Shown here in pieces: positions 34,561-42,588 of a stretch of 64,000 nucleotides of DNA (positions are counted from its first letter, which is position 1; each line of letters starts with the position of its first letter). The position numbers were made by a program, and so were the translations under genes. Source of the DNA: JACZWZ01 sp036478235 (GTDB lineage Bacteria > Actinomycetota > Acidimicrobiia > Spongiisociales > UBA11373); assembly GCA_036478235.1 (NCBI GenBank), contig JAZGDZ010000097.1, positions 40,092 to 104,091 of the forward strand, read 5' to 3'. Under the pieces are notes generated by a model, which saw nothing but the letters and a program-made list of their open reading frames with translations, did no database searches and was not told the DNA's origin.

Positions 34561-36644
34561 GCGGAAACACGCTTGCCGAGTTGGCCGCCCCCGGCAAGGG
34601 GATCGAGTTGGTTCCCGGACTGAAGGGGAGGCGAGGCAAGAAACTGCGCGAGGTGGGGATGGCGACGGTGGCCGATCTCCTCCTCCATGTGCCGCGGCGC
34701 TACATCGATCGGAGCCGCACCATCCCACTGGCCGACGTGCCGCTCGACGAGGAGATCACTGTGGTCGGCACCGTACAGAAAGTATCGGTTAGACGGCCCC
34801 GGCGCGGTCTGGTGATCGTCGAGGCGACGATCTACGACAAGACCGGGATACTCAAGGCGGTGTGGTTCAACCAGGCCTTTCGGGGACGCCAGCTCAACGA
34901 GGGCGCCGAGGTGGCTCTTTCGGGCACCGTGGCCCGCTACCGGGGGAGCCTGCAGATGCAGTCGCCCGATGCCGACGTGCTCGATCGCCCGTCGGAGTCG
35001 CTGGTCACGGGACGGGTCATGCCGGTTCATCCGTCGGTCGGTGGGGTGGGCCCCGGGTACCTGAGGCGGGCGATCCACTCCGCGCTCAAGAAGGCGCGCC
35101 CGATGCCGGATCCCCTGCCCGAAGAACTCCTTCAGCGGCTGGGTCTCGTGGATCGGGACACCGCGATCGGCGACATCCACTTCCCCGAGGAGATGGAGGC
35201 CGCCGAGCGAGCCAGGGCCCGGCTTGTGTTCGACGAGCTCTTCCGGCTCGAGGTTGCCCTGGCGGTGCGTAAGCACCGCCAAATCGATGAGGCGGAAGGG
35301 CTGGCTCACGACCTCTCCGGAGGGTTGGTCGAGTCGTTCATCGAGTCGCTCCCATATGAACTCACCGACGCCCAGACGACGACGATCACCGAGATTCAGC
35401 GCGACCTGGCGGCGCCGCATCCGATGCACCGTCTCCTTCAGGGCGAGGTCGGCTCCGGCAAGACCGTGGTGGCGATGGCGGCCCTGCTCACCGCGGTGCA
35501 GAGCGGGTATCAGGGTGCGGTGATGGCGCCCACCGAGGTGCTGGCGGATCAGCACCACATCGGTCTGGCGCCGCTGGCCGAGCTGGTCGGAGTCCGCATG
35601 GCGCTCCTCACCGGCTCGTCGCCGAATCGAGACGAGGTCCTGGCGACCGTCGCCGACGGAACCGTCGACATCGTCGTCGGCACTCACGCCCTCATCCAGG
35701 AGGGGGTGTCGTTCGCCAACCTCGGCGTCGCGGTCGTGGACGAACAGCATCGCTTCGGTGTGCACCAGCGTGTCCAGCTGCGCGACAAGGCCGAGGGTCC
35801 TCAGCCGGACATGCTCATCATGACCGCCACCCCCATTCCGAGGACCCTGTCGATGACTCTGTACGGAGACCTCGACGTCTCGATTCTCGACGAGATGCCC
35901 CGGGGGAGGACTCCGGTTCAGGCCGATGCCGTTTCTCCGGACCCGGCTGCTCTCGACGACGTTTATTCGATCATCCGCTCCGAGGTGGAGGCGGGACGTC
36001 AGGCCTTCGTCGTCTGCCCGCTGGTCGAGGATTCCCCAAAGCTGCAGGCGGCGTCGGCCACCGCGGAGCACGAGCGGCTCTCCGCGGTCTTCTCCGACCT
36101 GCGGGTGGCGCTGCTCCACGGCCAGATGAGGTCGGCGGACAAGGAGGCCGTCATGTCGGCCATGCGCGCCGGCGAGATCGACGTGCTCGTGGCCACGACG
36201 GTGATCGAGGTGGGCATCGATATTCCCAATGCCACCGTGATGGTGATCGAGGATGCCGATCGGTTCGGCCTCAGCCAGCTGCACCAGCTCCGGGGCCGGG
36301 TGGGGCGCGGAGAGCATCCCGGCAGATGCCTGCTGATAGCCGACCCGACCACGCCGGAGGGCGAACAGCGGATCGCAGCGATGGTGGCGACCACGGACGG
36401 TTTCAGGCTCGCCGAGGAGGACTTGCGAATCAGGGGCCAGGGGTCGGTCTTCGGGGCGCGTCAGGCAGGGATGGCGGACCTCAAGCTCGCCGACGTGCTG
36501 GCGGACATGGACACGCTCGTGGTGGCACGGCGCGAGGCCTTCGACCTGGTGGCTCGGGATCCCGGACTGGTCGAGCACCGACCGATCGCCGCCGAGGTGA
36601 CTGCCCTGCTCGGGGGTTCCGAGGACTGGCTGTTCATCTCATGA
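34557..36644 (+). CDS. recG: ATP-dependent DNA helicase RecG
   Basis: Branch-migration helicase for stalled forks and recombination intermediates. 695 residues. An N-terminal wedge (OB fold) with LLLHVPRRYIDRS; then Walker A LLQGEVGSGKTVVA, DEQHRFGVHQR (motif II, DEQH), MTATPIPRTLSMT (motif III) and QLHQLRGRVGRG (motif VI). The C-terminal TRG-like region follows. GTG at 34557 overlaps the FakA-like stop; ATGA overlap with rsmD. Confidence 0.95.
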   Translation: MSGNTLAELAAPGKGIELVPGLKGRRGKKLREVGMATVADLLLHVPRRYIDRSRTIPLADVPLDEEITVVGTVQKVSVRRPRRGLVIVEATIYDKTGILKAVWFNQAFRGRQLNEGAEVALSGTVARYRGSLQMQSPDADVLDRPSESLVTGRVMPVHPSVGGVGPGYLRRAIHSALKKARPMPDPLPEELLQRLGLVDRDTAIGDIHFPEEMEAAERARARLVFDELFRLEVALAVRKHRQIDEAEGLAHDLSGGLVESFIESLPYELTDAQTTTITEIQRDLAAPHPMHRLLQGEVGSGKTVVAMAALLTAVQSGYQGAVMAPTEVLADQHHIGLAPLAELVGVRMALLTGSSPNRDEVLATVADGTVDIVVGTHALIQEGVSFANLGVAVVDEQHRFGVHQRVQLRDKAEGPQPDMLIMTATPIPRTLSMTLYGDLDVSILDEMPRGRTPVQADAVSPDPAALDDVYSIIRSEVEAGRQAFVVCPLVEDSPKLQAASATAEHERLSAVFSDLRVALLHGQMRSADKEAVMSAMRAGEIDVLVATTVIEVGIDIPNATVMVIEDADRFGLSQLHQLRGRVGRGEHPGRCLLIADPTTPEGEQRIAAMVATTDGFRLAEEDLRIRGQGSVFGARQAGMADLKLADVLADMDTLVVARREAFDLVARDPGLVEHRPIAAEVTALLGGSEDWLFIS

Positions 36645-37180
36645 GGATCATCGCCGGCATCGCCAAGGGAAGGGTGCTGCGGGCTCCCAAGGGGCCGAAC
36701 ACCAGGCCGATGATGGACCGGGCCAAGGAAGGGATCTTCTCAGCGCTCGGCGGCGCCGTGGACGGGGCGGCGGTCGTGGATCTCTATGCAGGCTCGGGAA
36801 GCCTCGGGCTGGAGGCGCTCAGCCGGGGCGCCAGGGCCGTCGTCTTCGTCGAGTCGCGGCACGATGCCGTCGTCGCGCTCAAGGTCAACATCGAAGCCGT
36901 CGGGCTGGGCGGCACCACGGTCGCCTCTCGGGTCGAGGACTACCTGGACCGGACGGGTGAAGCGTTCGATCTGGCATTCGTTGACCCTCCGTACGACCTG
37001 CCGCTACCGTCCGTCGAAGCGGTCCTCGGACGGCTCGTCCGTCGACTGTCCAGCGGTGCCACGGTCGTCGTTCACCGGCGCAAGGGGAGCGGCGAGGTTG
37101 CCGGCCCGGCAGGGCTCACCGTGGCCGACCGGAGGCGATACGGCGACGCCGAGGTGACTCGGCTCATGAAGGAGGCGTAG
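36641..37180 (+). CDS. rsmD: 16S rRNA (guanine966-N2)-methyltransferase
   Basis: SAM-dependent methyltransferase of 179 residues. RIIAGIAKGRVLRAPKG is the family N-terminus, VVDLYAGSGSLGLEALSRGA the SAM-binding motif, and FVDPPYD the catalytic DPPY. Placed between recG and coaD, its usual context. Confidence 0.93.
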   Translation: MRIIAGIAKGRVLRAPKGPNTRPMMDRAKEGIFSALGGAVDGAAVVDLYAGSGSLGLEALSRGARAVVFVESRHDAVVALKVNIEAVGLGGTTVASRVEDYLDRTGEAFDLAFVDPPYDLPLPSVEAVLGRLVRRLSSGATVVVHRRKGSGEVAGPAGLTVADRRRYGDAEVTRLMKEA

Positions 37181-37182
37181 GC

Positions 37183-37656
37183 ATGACCACAGCGCTCGTG
37201 CCGGGAAGCTTCGATCCGCCCACCAACGGCCACATCGACGTGGTGAAGCGATGTGCCTCGATTTTCGACAGGGTGGTCATCGGCGTCGCCCTCAACCCGT
37301 CCAAGGATTCGCTCTTCACTTCGGAGGAGCGCAAACAGATGCTCAAGGAGCATTGTCCGTGGCCCAACGTCGAGGTGGACAGCTTCGACGGCCTTCTGGT
37401 CCACTTCGCCAAGGCCGTCGGCACGGATGTGATCGTCAAAGGCCTGCGCGCTCTGACTGACTTCGACTATGAACTCCAGCTGGCCCAGATGAACCGGCAC
37501 CTCTCGGGCATCGTGACGATGTTCGTTGCCACCAAACCCGAGCTGGGCTATCTGTCGTCGTCCCTGGTGAAGGAGGTGGCGCGTTTCGGCGGCGACGTGG
37601 CGGATCTCGTGCCCGATTCTGTGGCCGTCGCCCTCAAGGAGAGGTTTGCATCATGA
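37183..37656 (+). CDS. coaD: phosphopantetheine adenylyltransferase
   Basis: Transfers AMP to 4'-phosphopantetheine in CoA synthesis. 157 residues, nucleotidyltransferase fold: VPGSFDPPTNGHIDVVKRC with the HxGH-type motif (here NGHI preceded by T), VKGLRALTDFDYELQLAQMN, and LSSSLVKEVARFGGDV. ATG at 37183, 2 nt after rsmD; ATGA overlap with the next gene. Confidence 0.95.
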   Translation: MTTALVPGSFDPPTNGHIDVVKRCASIFDRVVIGVALNPSKDSLFTSEERKQMLKEHCPWPNVEVDSFDGLLVHFAKAVGTDVIVKGLRALTDFDYELQLAQMNRHLSGIVTMFVATKPELGYLSSSLVKEVARFGGDVADLVPDSVAVALKERFAS

Positions 37657-38186
37657 GCGAAGACGTCGAGCTCGATCAGATCGAAGCAGTCACCGTCCCG
37701 CCCCGGACCGGTGAACTGCTCGATGTGGTGGACGAGCTCATCATCGGGGTCGAGGGTGCTCGCAATGTTCCGCTCTCGGGCAACGTCATGCTCGACCGTG
37801 AAGTGCTGCTCGAGATGCTGTACCGGTTGCGCGACGATCTCCCCGAGGAGCTCCGCGCCGCCCGTTGGATGGTGCGGGAGCGCGAGGCCTTCGTGTCGCG
37901 TACCAATGAGACCGCCCGGGAGATGCTGGAACGTGCCCGGAGCCAGAGCGAAGAGCTCGTGTCGGAGTCGTACATAGTGAAGGAGGCGGTGGACGAGGCG
38001 AATGCCTTGGTCCGCCACGCCGAAGCCGAAGCCACCCGCATCCGTCTTGAGGCGGAGGACTACAGCGAGCAGGCGTTCGAGCAGATCGAGGCGGTTCTGG
38101 CGGACCTGCTGGCCCAGGTGCGCGCTGCTCGGGCGGAGCTCCACCAGACTCGGCGACGGAGCCCGGAGTACGACGAGGAAGCCTAA
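37653..38186 (+). CDS. SepIVA/DivIVA-like coiled-coil septation protein
   Basis: 177 residues. A short N-terminal region (ELLDVVDELIIGVEGARNVPLSG) is followed by a long coiled coil from about residue 55 to 165 rich in E, A, R and L. It corresponds by position and look to mycobacterial SepIVA (Rv2927c), which precedes the same DUF177 and rnc genes, so a cytoplasmic role at the septum or in envelope synthesis is inferred. ATP synthase subunit b is a superficial look-alike but there is no membrane helix. Last gene of the operon; a repeat hairpin begins right after the stop. Confidence 0.75.
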   Translation: MSEDVELDQIEAVTVPPRTGELLDVVDELIIGVEGARNVPLSGNVMLDREVLLEMLYRLRDDLPEELRAARWMVREREAFVSRTNETAREMLERARSQSEELVSESYIVKEAVDEANALVRHAEAEATRIRLEAEDYSEQAFEQIEAVLADLLAQVRAARAELHQTRRRSPEYDEEA

Positions 38187-38304
38187 GAGGGTGCGCTGAG
38201 AGGCGCGGACTCGGCGGCCTGGGGTGGGAGCCCGCTGAGCGATGCATGTCACTCATCGCCGCAGCCGAATCCCGAAGGCTGCAGCCAAACCAGCGAAGAG
38301 CCAT
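38187..38304 (+). repeat. intergenic repeat, copy 1 (post-stop hairpin family)
   Basis: Begins right after the stop of the SepIVA-like gene with a 26-nt imperfect hairpin, continues with TCGGCGGCCTGGGGTGGG, and ends GCGAAGAGCCAT. The same order of parts occurs after acyP at 42421-42506. Confidence 0.6.
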
Positions 38305-38330
38305 GAACACCCGGCCGGTACAGTGGTCGG

Positions 38331-38825
38331 GTGGTGTCGTCACCGTTTGTCGTACCCGTCTCCGATCTCATCGCCGAACCGGGCTTGCGTCGCGAAATTC
38401 GGCTGGACGCGGTCGTGGACTGGAGGTTCGAGCTGGCCGCCATCGGTCCCGGGATACACGCAGAGCTGATCCTGGAAAACGCGTCGGGAGTCCTCGTGGT
38501 GCGCGGTTCGGCGCAGGCCGAGCTCGGGCTCACCTGCCACCGCTGCCTCACCGAATGGTCGGAGCCCCTGGGCGTGGAGCTGACGGAGGCTCTCGGATTC
38601 GAAGGCGACGAGGACGGCTACTCGCTGGACCGCGATACCGCGGACCTCGAACCGGCGCTGCGCGACGCCGTCCTGTTGAACGTTCCCCTGCGGCCGCTGT
38701 GCCGCGAAGGGTGTCTCGGAATTTGCGCCACGTGTGGAGCCGACTTGAATACCGGTTCCTGTCCCGGACACGAGGAGGAGGGGTCTTCTCCCTTCGCTGG
38801 ACTTCGGGATTTGCTAGAACCCTGA
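38331..38825 (+). CDS. DUF177/YceD family protein
   Basis: 164 residues. A beta-rich N-terminal half (LRREIRLDAVVDWRFELAAI, LTCHRCLTEW) and a Cys-rich C-terminus, PLCREGCLGICATCGADLN, that probably binds zinc. The family is nearly always next to rpmF and is thought to act in 23S rRNA or ribosome biogenesis. GTG at 38331 (or 38334); no strong ribosome binding site is seen. Confidence 0.88.
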   Translation: MVSSPFVVPVSDLIAEPGLRREIRLDAVVDWRFELAAIGPGIHAELILENASGVLVVRGSAQAELGLTCHRCLTEWSEPLGVELTEALGFEGDEDGYSLDRDTADLEPALRDAVLLNVPLRPLCREGCLGICATCGADLNTGSCPGHEEEGSSPFAGLRDLLEP

Positions 38826-38849
38826 TCGAACTCGCGGAAAGGGCGCGCC

Positions 38850-39023
38850 ATGGCGGTTCCCAAGAAGAAGATGTCCCGCTCCCGTACCCGGCGGCGGAAG
38901 GCGACGTGGAAGGTGACCCGAACCCAGACCACGCGTTGTCCGCAGTGCGACTCGGCCAAGCTTCCGCACCGCGTGTGTCCGGAGTGCGGGACGTACAAGG
39001 GCCGGGAGGTCATCCCGAGCTAG
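38850..39023 (+). CDS. rpmF: 50S ribosomal protein L32
   Basis: 57 residues: MAVPKKKMSRSRTRRRK at the start, a zinc finger CPQCDSAKLPHRVCPECG and the closing GREVIPS. ATG at 38850 with GGAAAG about 8 nt upstream. Sits between the DUF177 gene and plsX as in most bacteria. Confidence 0.95.
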   Translation: MAVPKKKMSRSRTRRRKATWKVTRTQTTRCPQCDSAKLPHRVCPECGTYKGREVIPS

Positions 39024-39039
39024 GGGTGGGGGTTCGGTC

Positions 39040-40020
39040 ATGGCACGGATAGCCCTCGACGCGATGGGCGGGGACCATGCCCCGCACGAGACCGTTTCGG
39101 GCGCCCTCGACGCCGCCGCGCGCGGCGTCGATGTCGTTCTCGTGGGCGATGAGGCCGTGCTCGACGCCCGCCTCGACGAGTTGGGGGGGCGGCTCCCGGT
39201 GGTCCACGCTCCCGAGGTCATCGAGATGGCTGAGGATCCGGCGGCTGCGATCCGATCCAAGAAGGGCGCATCGGTGATGGTGGCGGCGGGCCTGGTGGCC
39301 GATGGGGACGCCGTGGGGATGGTGTCGGCGGGATCGACCGGGGCGGCGCTGGCGGCTGCGGCTTTCGTCATCGGCAGAATCAAGGGTGTTGCCCGCCCGG
39401 CGATCGCTGCCATCTTCCCGCTGGGCACTCCCACCGTCGTGCTCGACGTGGGGGCCAACCTCGATGTCAAGCCCGAACACTTGGTCCAGTTCGCCGTCAT
39501 GGGCTCCGTGGTGGCCGAGGTTTACCTCGGTGTGGAAGATCCGGCGGTCGGGCTCCTCAACATTGGCGAGGAGGAGACCAAGGGTAGGGAAGTGGAGAAG
39601 GAGGCATTTCGCCTCATCGGCGCAGCGCCGGTCCGGTTCATCGGCAACGTCGAGGGACGGGATCTCGGCGCCGGAGTGGCCGATGTCGTGGTCAGCGACG
39701 GGTTCACCGGAAACGTCCTGCTCAAGTCCGCCGAAGGGACCGCCCGGGCGGTGGGCCGCTACGTCCTCGATGGACTGGCGGCCGTGGTGGACGACGAGGT
39801 GCGAAAGGCCGCCGCCGTAGTTCGGCCCCATCTGCTGAAGCTGTGGGAGAAGTTCGATCCGGACGCGTACGGAGGAGCCCACCTCGTCGGAGCTCGGGGA
39901 ACGGTGGTCATCGCCCACGGTTCATCGTCGCGGGTCGCGGTGGCGAACGCCCTCCGGCTCGCTTCTGAGGGTGCCGAGCGCGACCTGGTGGGGCGCATCG
40001 AGGTGGGGTTGCGTGGCTGA
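39040..40020 (+). CDS. plsX: phosphate acyltransferase PlsX
   Basis: Converts acyl-ACP to acyl-phosphate for phospholipid synthesis. 326 residues. N-terminal IALDAMGGDHAP, then GMVSAGSTGAALAAA, LDVGANLDVKPEHL, LLNIGEEETKG and VVSDGFTGNVLLKSAEG. All are family hallmarks. ATG at 39040. Its stop overlaps the rnc start by 8 nt. Confidence 0.95.
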   Translation: MARIALDAMGGDHAPHETVSGALDAAARGVDVVLVGDEAVLDARLDELGGRLPVVHAPEVIEMAEDPAAAIRSKKGASVMVAAGLVADGDAVGMVSAGSTGAALAAAAFVIGRIKGVARPAIAAIFPLGTPTVVLDVGANLDVKPEHLVQFAVMGSVVAEVYLGVEDPAVGLLNIGEEETKGREVEKEAFRLIGAAPVRFIGNVEGRDLGAGVADVVVSDGFTGNVLLKSAEGTARAVGRYVLDGLAAVVDDEVRKAAAVVRPHLLKLWEKFDPDAYGGAHLVGARGTVVIAHGSSSRVAVANALRLASEGAERDLVGRIEVGLRG

Positions 40021-40687
40021 GCTCGAAGGCGCCCTCGGGTATGTCTTCGACGACGCCTCACTACTGCGGACGGCCCTCACCCACAGATCACTCGAGGCCG
40101 AGTACCCGGCTGCGGTCTCGAACGAGCGCCTCGAGTTCCTGGGCGATGCCGTCCTCGGCCTGGTGGTGGCCGGCGAGCTTTATGAGGCCGGAGACATGCC
40201 CGAGGGTGCAATGGCGAAGGTCAGGGCGGCGGTCGTCAATGAGGCGGCGCTTGCTCGCGTCGCTCGTCAGCTGGCGCTTGGCGACCACCTGGGTCTCGGC
40301 AAGGGGGAGGCTGCCTCGGGCGGCCGCGACAAGGCTTCGATCCTGGCCGATGCACTAGAGGCCGTCATAGGCGCGATCTACCTCGATGGTGGGATCGAGC
40401 CGGCGCTCCGATTCATCAAGACTCACTGGAAGGAGCTGATCGAGGACCGGGCCGCCGCTCCCGGCGAGCGTGACTACAAGACGCGGCTTCAGGAGGTGTT
40501 GGCCAAGCGGGGGGAGGTTCCGGCGTACGACGTCACCGGCGCCGGGCCCGACCACGACCGGGAGTTCGCCGCACGGGTGGCGGCCGGAGGAGCCGTCCTC
40601 GGCGAAGGCATCGGCTCGTCGAAAAAGCGTGCCGAGCAGGCGGCGGCGCGCGGCGCGCTCGCGGCGCTCGGGGAGGAGGATGCCTGA
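40013..40687 (+). CDS. rnc: ribonuclease III
   Basis: Double-strand-specific RNase. 224 residues: the catalytic NERLEFLGDAVLGLVV signature, LADALEAVIGAIYLDGG with the second acidic site, and a C-terminal dsRNA-binding domain (DYKTRLQEVLAKRG to KRAEQAAARGAL). GTG at 40013; overlaps fpg by 8 nt. Confidence 0.95.
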   Translation: MAELEGALGYVFDDASLLRTALTHRSLEAEYPAAVSNERLEFLGDAVLGLVVAGELYEAGDMPEGAMAKVRAAVVNEAALARVARQLALGDHLGLGKGEAASGGRDKASILADALEAVIGAIYLDGGIEPALRFIKTHWKELIEDRAAAPGERDYKTRLQEVLAKRGEVPAYDVTGAGPDHDREFAARVAAGGAVLGEGIGSSKKRAEQAAARGALAALGEEDA

Positions 40688-41510
40688 GCTGCCCGAGGTG
40701 GAGACGACCCGCCGTCATCTCGAGCCGGTGTTGGTCGGAGCCCGGGTGGAGCGCGTGGAGGTCAGGCGCCACCGAATGGTGCGCCGGCAGGAATCGACGG
40801 CCGACTTCATCCACCGCCTGAAGGGGCGAAGCATCGCCGCGCTCGATCGGAAGGGAAAATTTCTCCTGGCGCGCCTGACGGGCGACTTCACGTGGATCAC
40901 CCATCTGGGGATGTCGGGCCGGCTTCAGGTGGCAGTCGGCGGGGAACCCGAGGTGCCCCACACCAACGTGCTCGTGGCTCTGGCCGGTGGCGCCGAGGTG
41001 CGGTTCGTCGATCCGCGAACCTTCGGCTTCATGGCCGTCTACACCCCCGAAGAGCTCGCACGGTCGCCCTTGGCCTCTCTGGGCCGCGACGCCCTCGACG
41101 ACCTGCCACGCTCGTCGTACTTCGCCGGGCTGCTGGCGGGGCGTACGGCACCGATCAAGGCTCTGCTGCTCGATCAGAGGATCGTCGCCGGGCTCGGGAA
41201 CATCTATGCCGACGAGGTGCTCCATCGTGCCCGAATAGATCCCAATCGTCTCGGTGGATCACTGGAGGGCGACGAGATCAAGGCGCTGCGCGCTGCCATC
41301 AGGCCCGTACTCGAGGCCGGGCTGAAGGCGGGGGGAACCAGCCTCGACGACAGGGCCTACCTGCTTCCGGACGGGCGCGCCGGAGATTACCTGATCCGCC
41401 TCCGGGTCTACGGTCGGGCCGGGGAGCGATGCCGGCGCTGCGGCGGGACCGTGACCGCCGGCGTGCTGCGAGGCCGGAGCACGCACTGGTGCCCCCGATG
41501 TCAGCGATGA
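40680..41510 (+). CDS. mutM: formamidopyrimidine-DNA glycosylase
   Basis: Removes oxidised purines (8-oxoG, Fapy) and nicks abasic sites. 276 residues. N-terminal PELPEVETTRRHL with the catalytic Pro, the helix-two-turn-helix around GLGNIYADEVLHRARIDP, and a complete C-terminal zinc finger CRRCGGTV to HWCPRCQ. ATG at 40680. ATGA overlap with the lipoprotein gene. Confidence 0.95.
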   Translation: MPELPEVETTRRHLEPVLVGARVERVEVRRHRMVRRQESTADFIHRLKGRSIAALDRKGKFLLARLTGDFTWITHLGMSGRLQVAVGGEPEVPHTNVLVALAGGAEVRFVDPRTFGFMAVYTPEELARSPLASLGRDALDDLPRSSYFAGLLAGRTAPIKALLLDQRIVAGLGNIYADEVLHRARIDPNRLGGSLEGDEIKALRAAIRPVLEAGLKAGGTSLDDRAYLLPDGRAGDYLIRLRVYGRAGERCRRCGGTVTAGVLRGRSTHWCPRCQR

Positions 41511-42154
41511 GGATCGTTCTCGTTCTGGCACTGACGCTGGCGGCGTGTTCGAGTGATGCGGCCACGTCGGCTTCGGTGGCGCCTGCCCCTGCAGAGCGCC
41601 TGGCCGCCGAGTACGCCGTGTCCGCGGAGCGAGCCCTGGGGGGCACCGCCTTCGAACCGCTGGGAAGCGACGAATTGGCGAGAATCGTCGTCGGCCTGTG
41701 TCGCGGGCTCGGCGTCGGCGCGATCCCGGCCACGATCGACGGCCTCGACGTCGCCGCTCCCGCCGGCGACGTCGCCATCCTGTCGGAGGTGCTTGTCGTC
41801 GGCGTCGGTCAGGTCTGTCCGGAACGCGCTCCGCTCGACCTGATCGGCATCTACCTCGACGCCGTCGCCGGCGCCGCTCGAGATGCGGGAGCCGAGGCGG
41901 CGTTCGACGAGGCGGCCGCGGTGCGGGCCGCTCCCGTGGTTTGCGAGTCACTCGAGTCGGGGGCCGGAGTCGAGGCAGCGTTGCTGGCCGCGGTATGGGC
42001 GTTGTTCGAAGTCGATGCGGCAGCGGTGGACGATCTCGCCGACCGCCTCGCCGGAGATCAGGGCCTGATCGCCGGCGCCGTTCTCGGGTCGGCGACCGCC
42101 CTCTTGTGTCCGAAGCATGTCGGCGAGGTCGAGGCATTCGTGGTGGGCCTGTGA
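41507..42154 (+). CDS. putative lipoprotein of unknown function
   Basis: 215 residues. A short signal peptide ends in a lipobox, LTLAACSSD, with Cys14 as the lipidation site. The mature part is acidic and alanine-rich, with two DUF732-like helical segments each containing paired Cys-type residues (VVGLCRGLGVGAIP to VGQVCPE, and VVCESLESGAGVE to LLCPKHVGE); DUF732 domains are common in actinobacterial secreted proteins. Translationally coupled to mutM and acyP, which is odd for a secreted protein. Function unknown. Confidence 0.7.
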   Translation: MRIVLVLALTLAACSSDAATSASVAPAPAERLAAEYAVSAERALGGTAFEPLGSDELARIVVGLCRGLGVGAIPATIDGLDVAAPAGDVAILSEVLVVGVGQVCPERAPLDLIGIYLDAVAGAARDAGAEAAFDEAAAVRAAPVVCESLESGAGVEAALLAAVWALFEVDAAAVDDLADRLAGDQGLIAGAVLGSATALLCPKHVGEVEAFVVGL

Positions 42155-42420
42155 TCGCGATCTCGGCCACCGTCACCGGAGGAGTTCAGGGTGTCGGATT
42201 CCGGTGGTCGGCCCGCCACGAGGCGCTGCGGCTGGGTCTCGTCGGCTGGGTGCGCAACCTTCCCGATGGATCGGTCGAGGTGTACGCCGAAGGCGATCCG
42301 GCTGCGATCGAGCGATTCCTGCATTGGCTGAGCATGGGACCTCCGGCGGCCCGGGTGAACAGCGTGCGTCACATACCCGTCGAGCCGGTAGGAGTGGCGA
42401 CGTTCGAAGTCGTCGATTGA
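42151..42420 (+). CDS. acyP: acylphosphatase
   Basis: 89 residues. The catalytic loop GGVQGVGFRW with its Arg and the Asn of GWVRNLPDGSVEVYAEG are intact. Hydrolyses acyl phosphates; it may also limit acyl-phosphate from PlsX. GTG at 42151 overlaps the lipoprotein stop. A perfect hairpin starts immediately after its TGA. acyP sits before smc in mycobacteria as well. Confidence 0.92.
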   Translation: MIAISATVTGGVQGVGFRWSARHEALRLGLVGWVRNLPDGSVEVYAEGDPAAIERFLHWLSMGPPAARVNSVRHIPVEPVGVATFEVVD

Positions 42421-42506
42421 GAGTACGCGCCGATAGGCGCGTACTCGGCGGCCTGGGGTTGGGGCCCCCGGGCCGCACTGCGATGAGCCGTCAGGCGAAG
42501 AGCCAT
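42421..42506 (+). repeat. intergenic repeat, copy 2, with perfect post-stop hairpin
   Basis: GAGTACGCGCC and GGCGCGTACTC (42421-42431, 42436-42446) form a perfect 11-bp stem, then TCGGCGGCCTGGGGTTGGG and, after divergent sequence, GCGAAGAGCCAT. Homologous to 38187-38304. Confidence 0.6.
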
Positions 42507-42516
42507 CGACAGTGCT

Positions 42517-42546
42517 CAAAGCGTCCGCCAATCGGCGGACGCTTTG
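42517..42546 (+). terminator. perfect 13-bp hairpin before smc
   Basis: CAAAGCGTCCGCC (42517-42529) and GGCGGACGCTTTG (42534-42546) around AATC. It may end the acyP transcript or act as an attenuator in the smc leader; there is no T-run after it. Confidence 0.6.
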
Positions 42547-42549
42547 AAC

Positions 42550-42561
42550 CACAACGTTGTG
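42550..42561. promoter_or_regulatory. 12-nt perfect palindrome before smc
   Basis: CACAACGTTGTG, 28 bp before the chosen smc start codon and 4 bp after the 13-bp hairpin. A possible operator. Confidence 0.35.
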
Positions 42562-42588
42562 ATTCGGGGTGATAGCCTTGGCGCACCC

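Noticed and set aside
34539..36578. Minus-strand frame of about 680 codons
   Set aside because: Antisense to recG, whose helicase motifs are complete.
37653..38186. ATP synthase subunit b
   Set aside because: Coiled coil is similar but there is no N-terminal membrane helix, and the context fits SepIVA.
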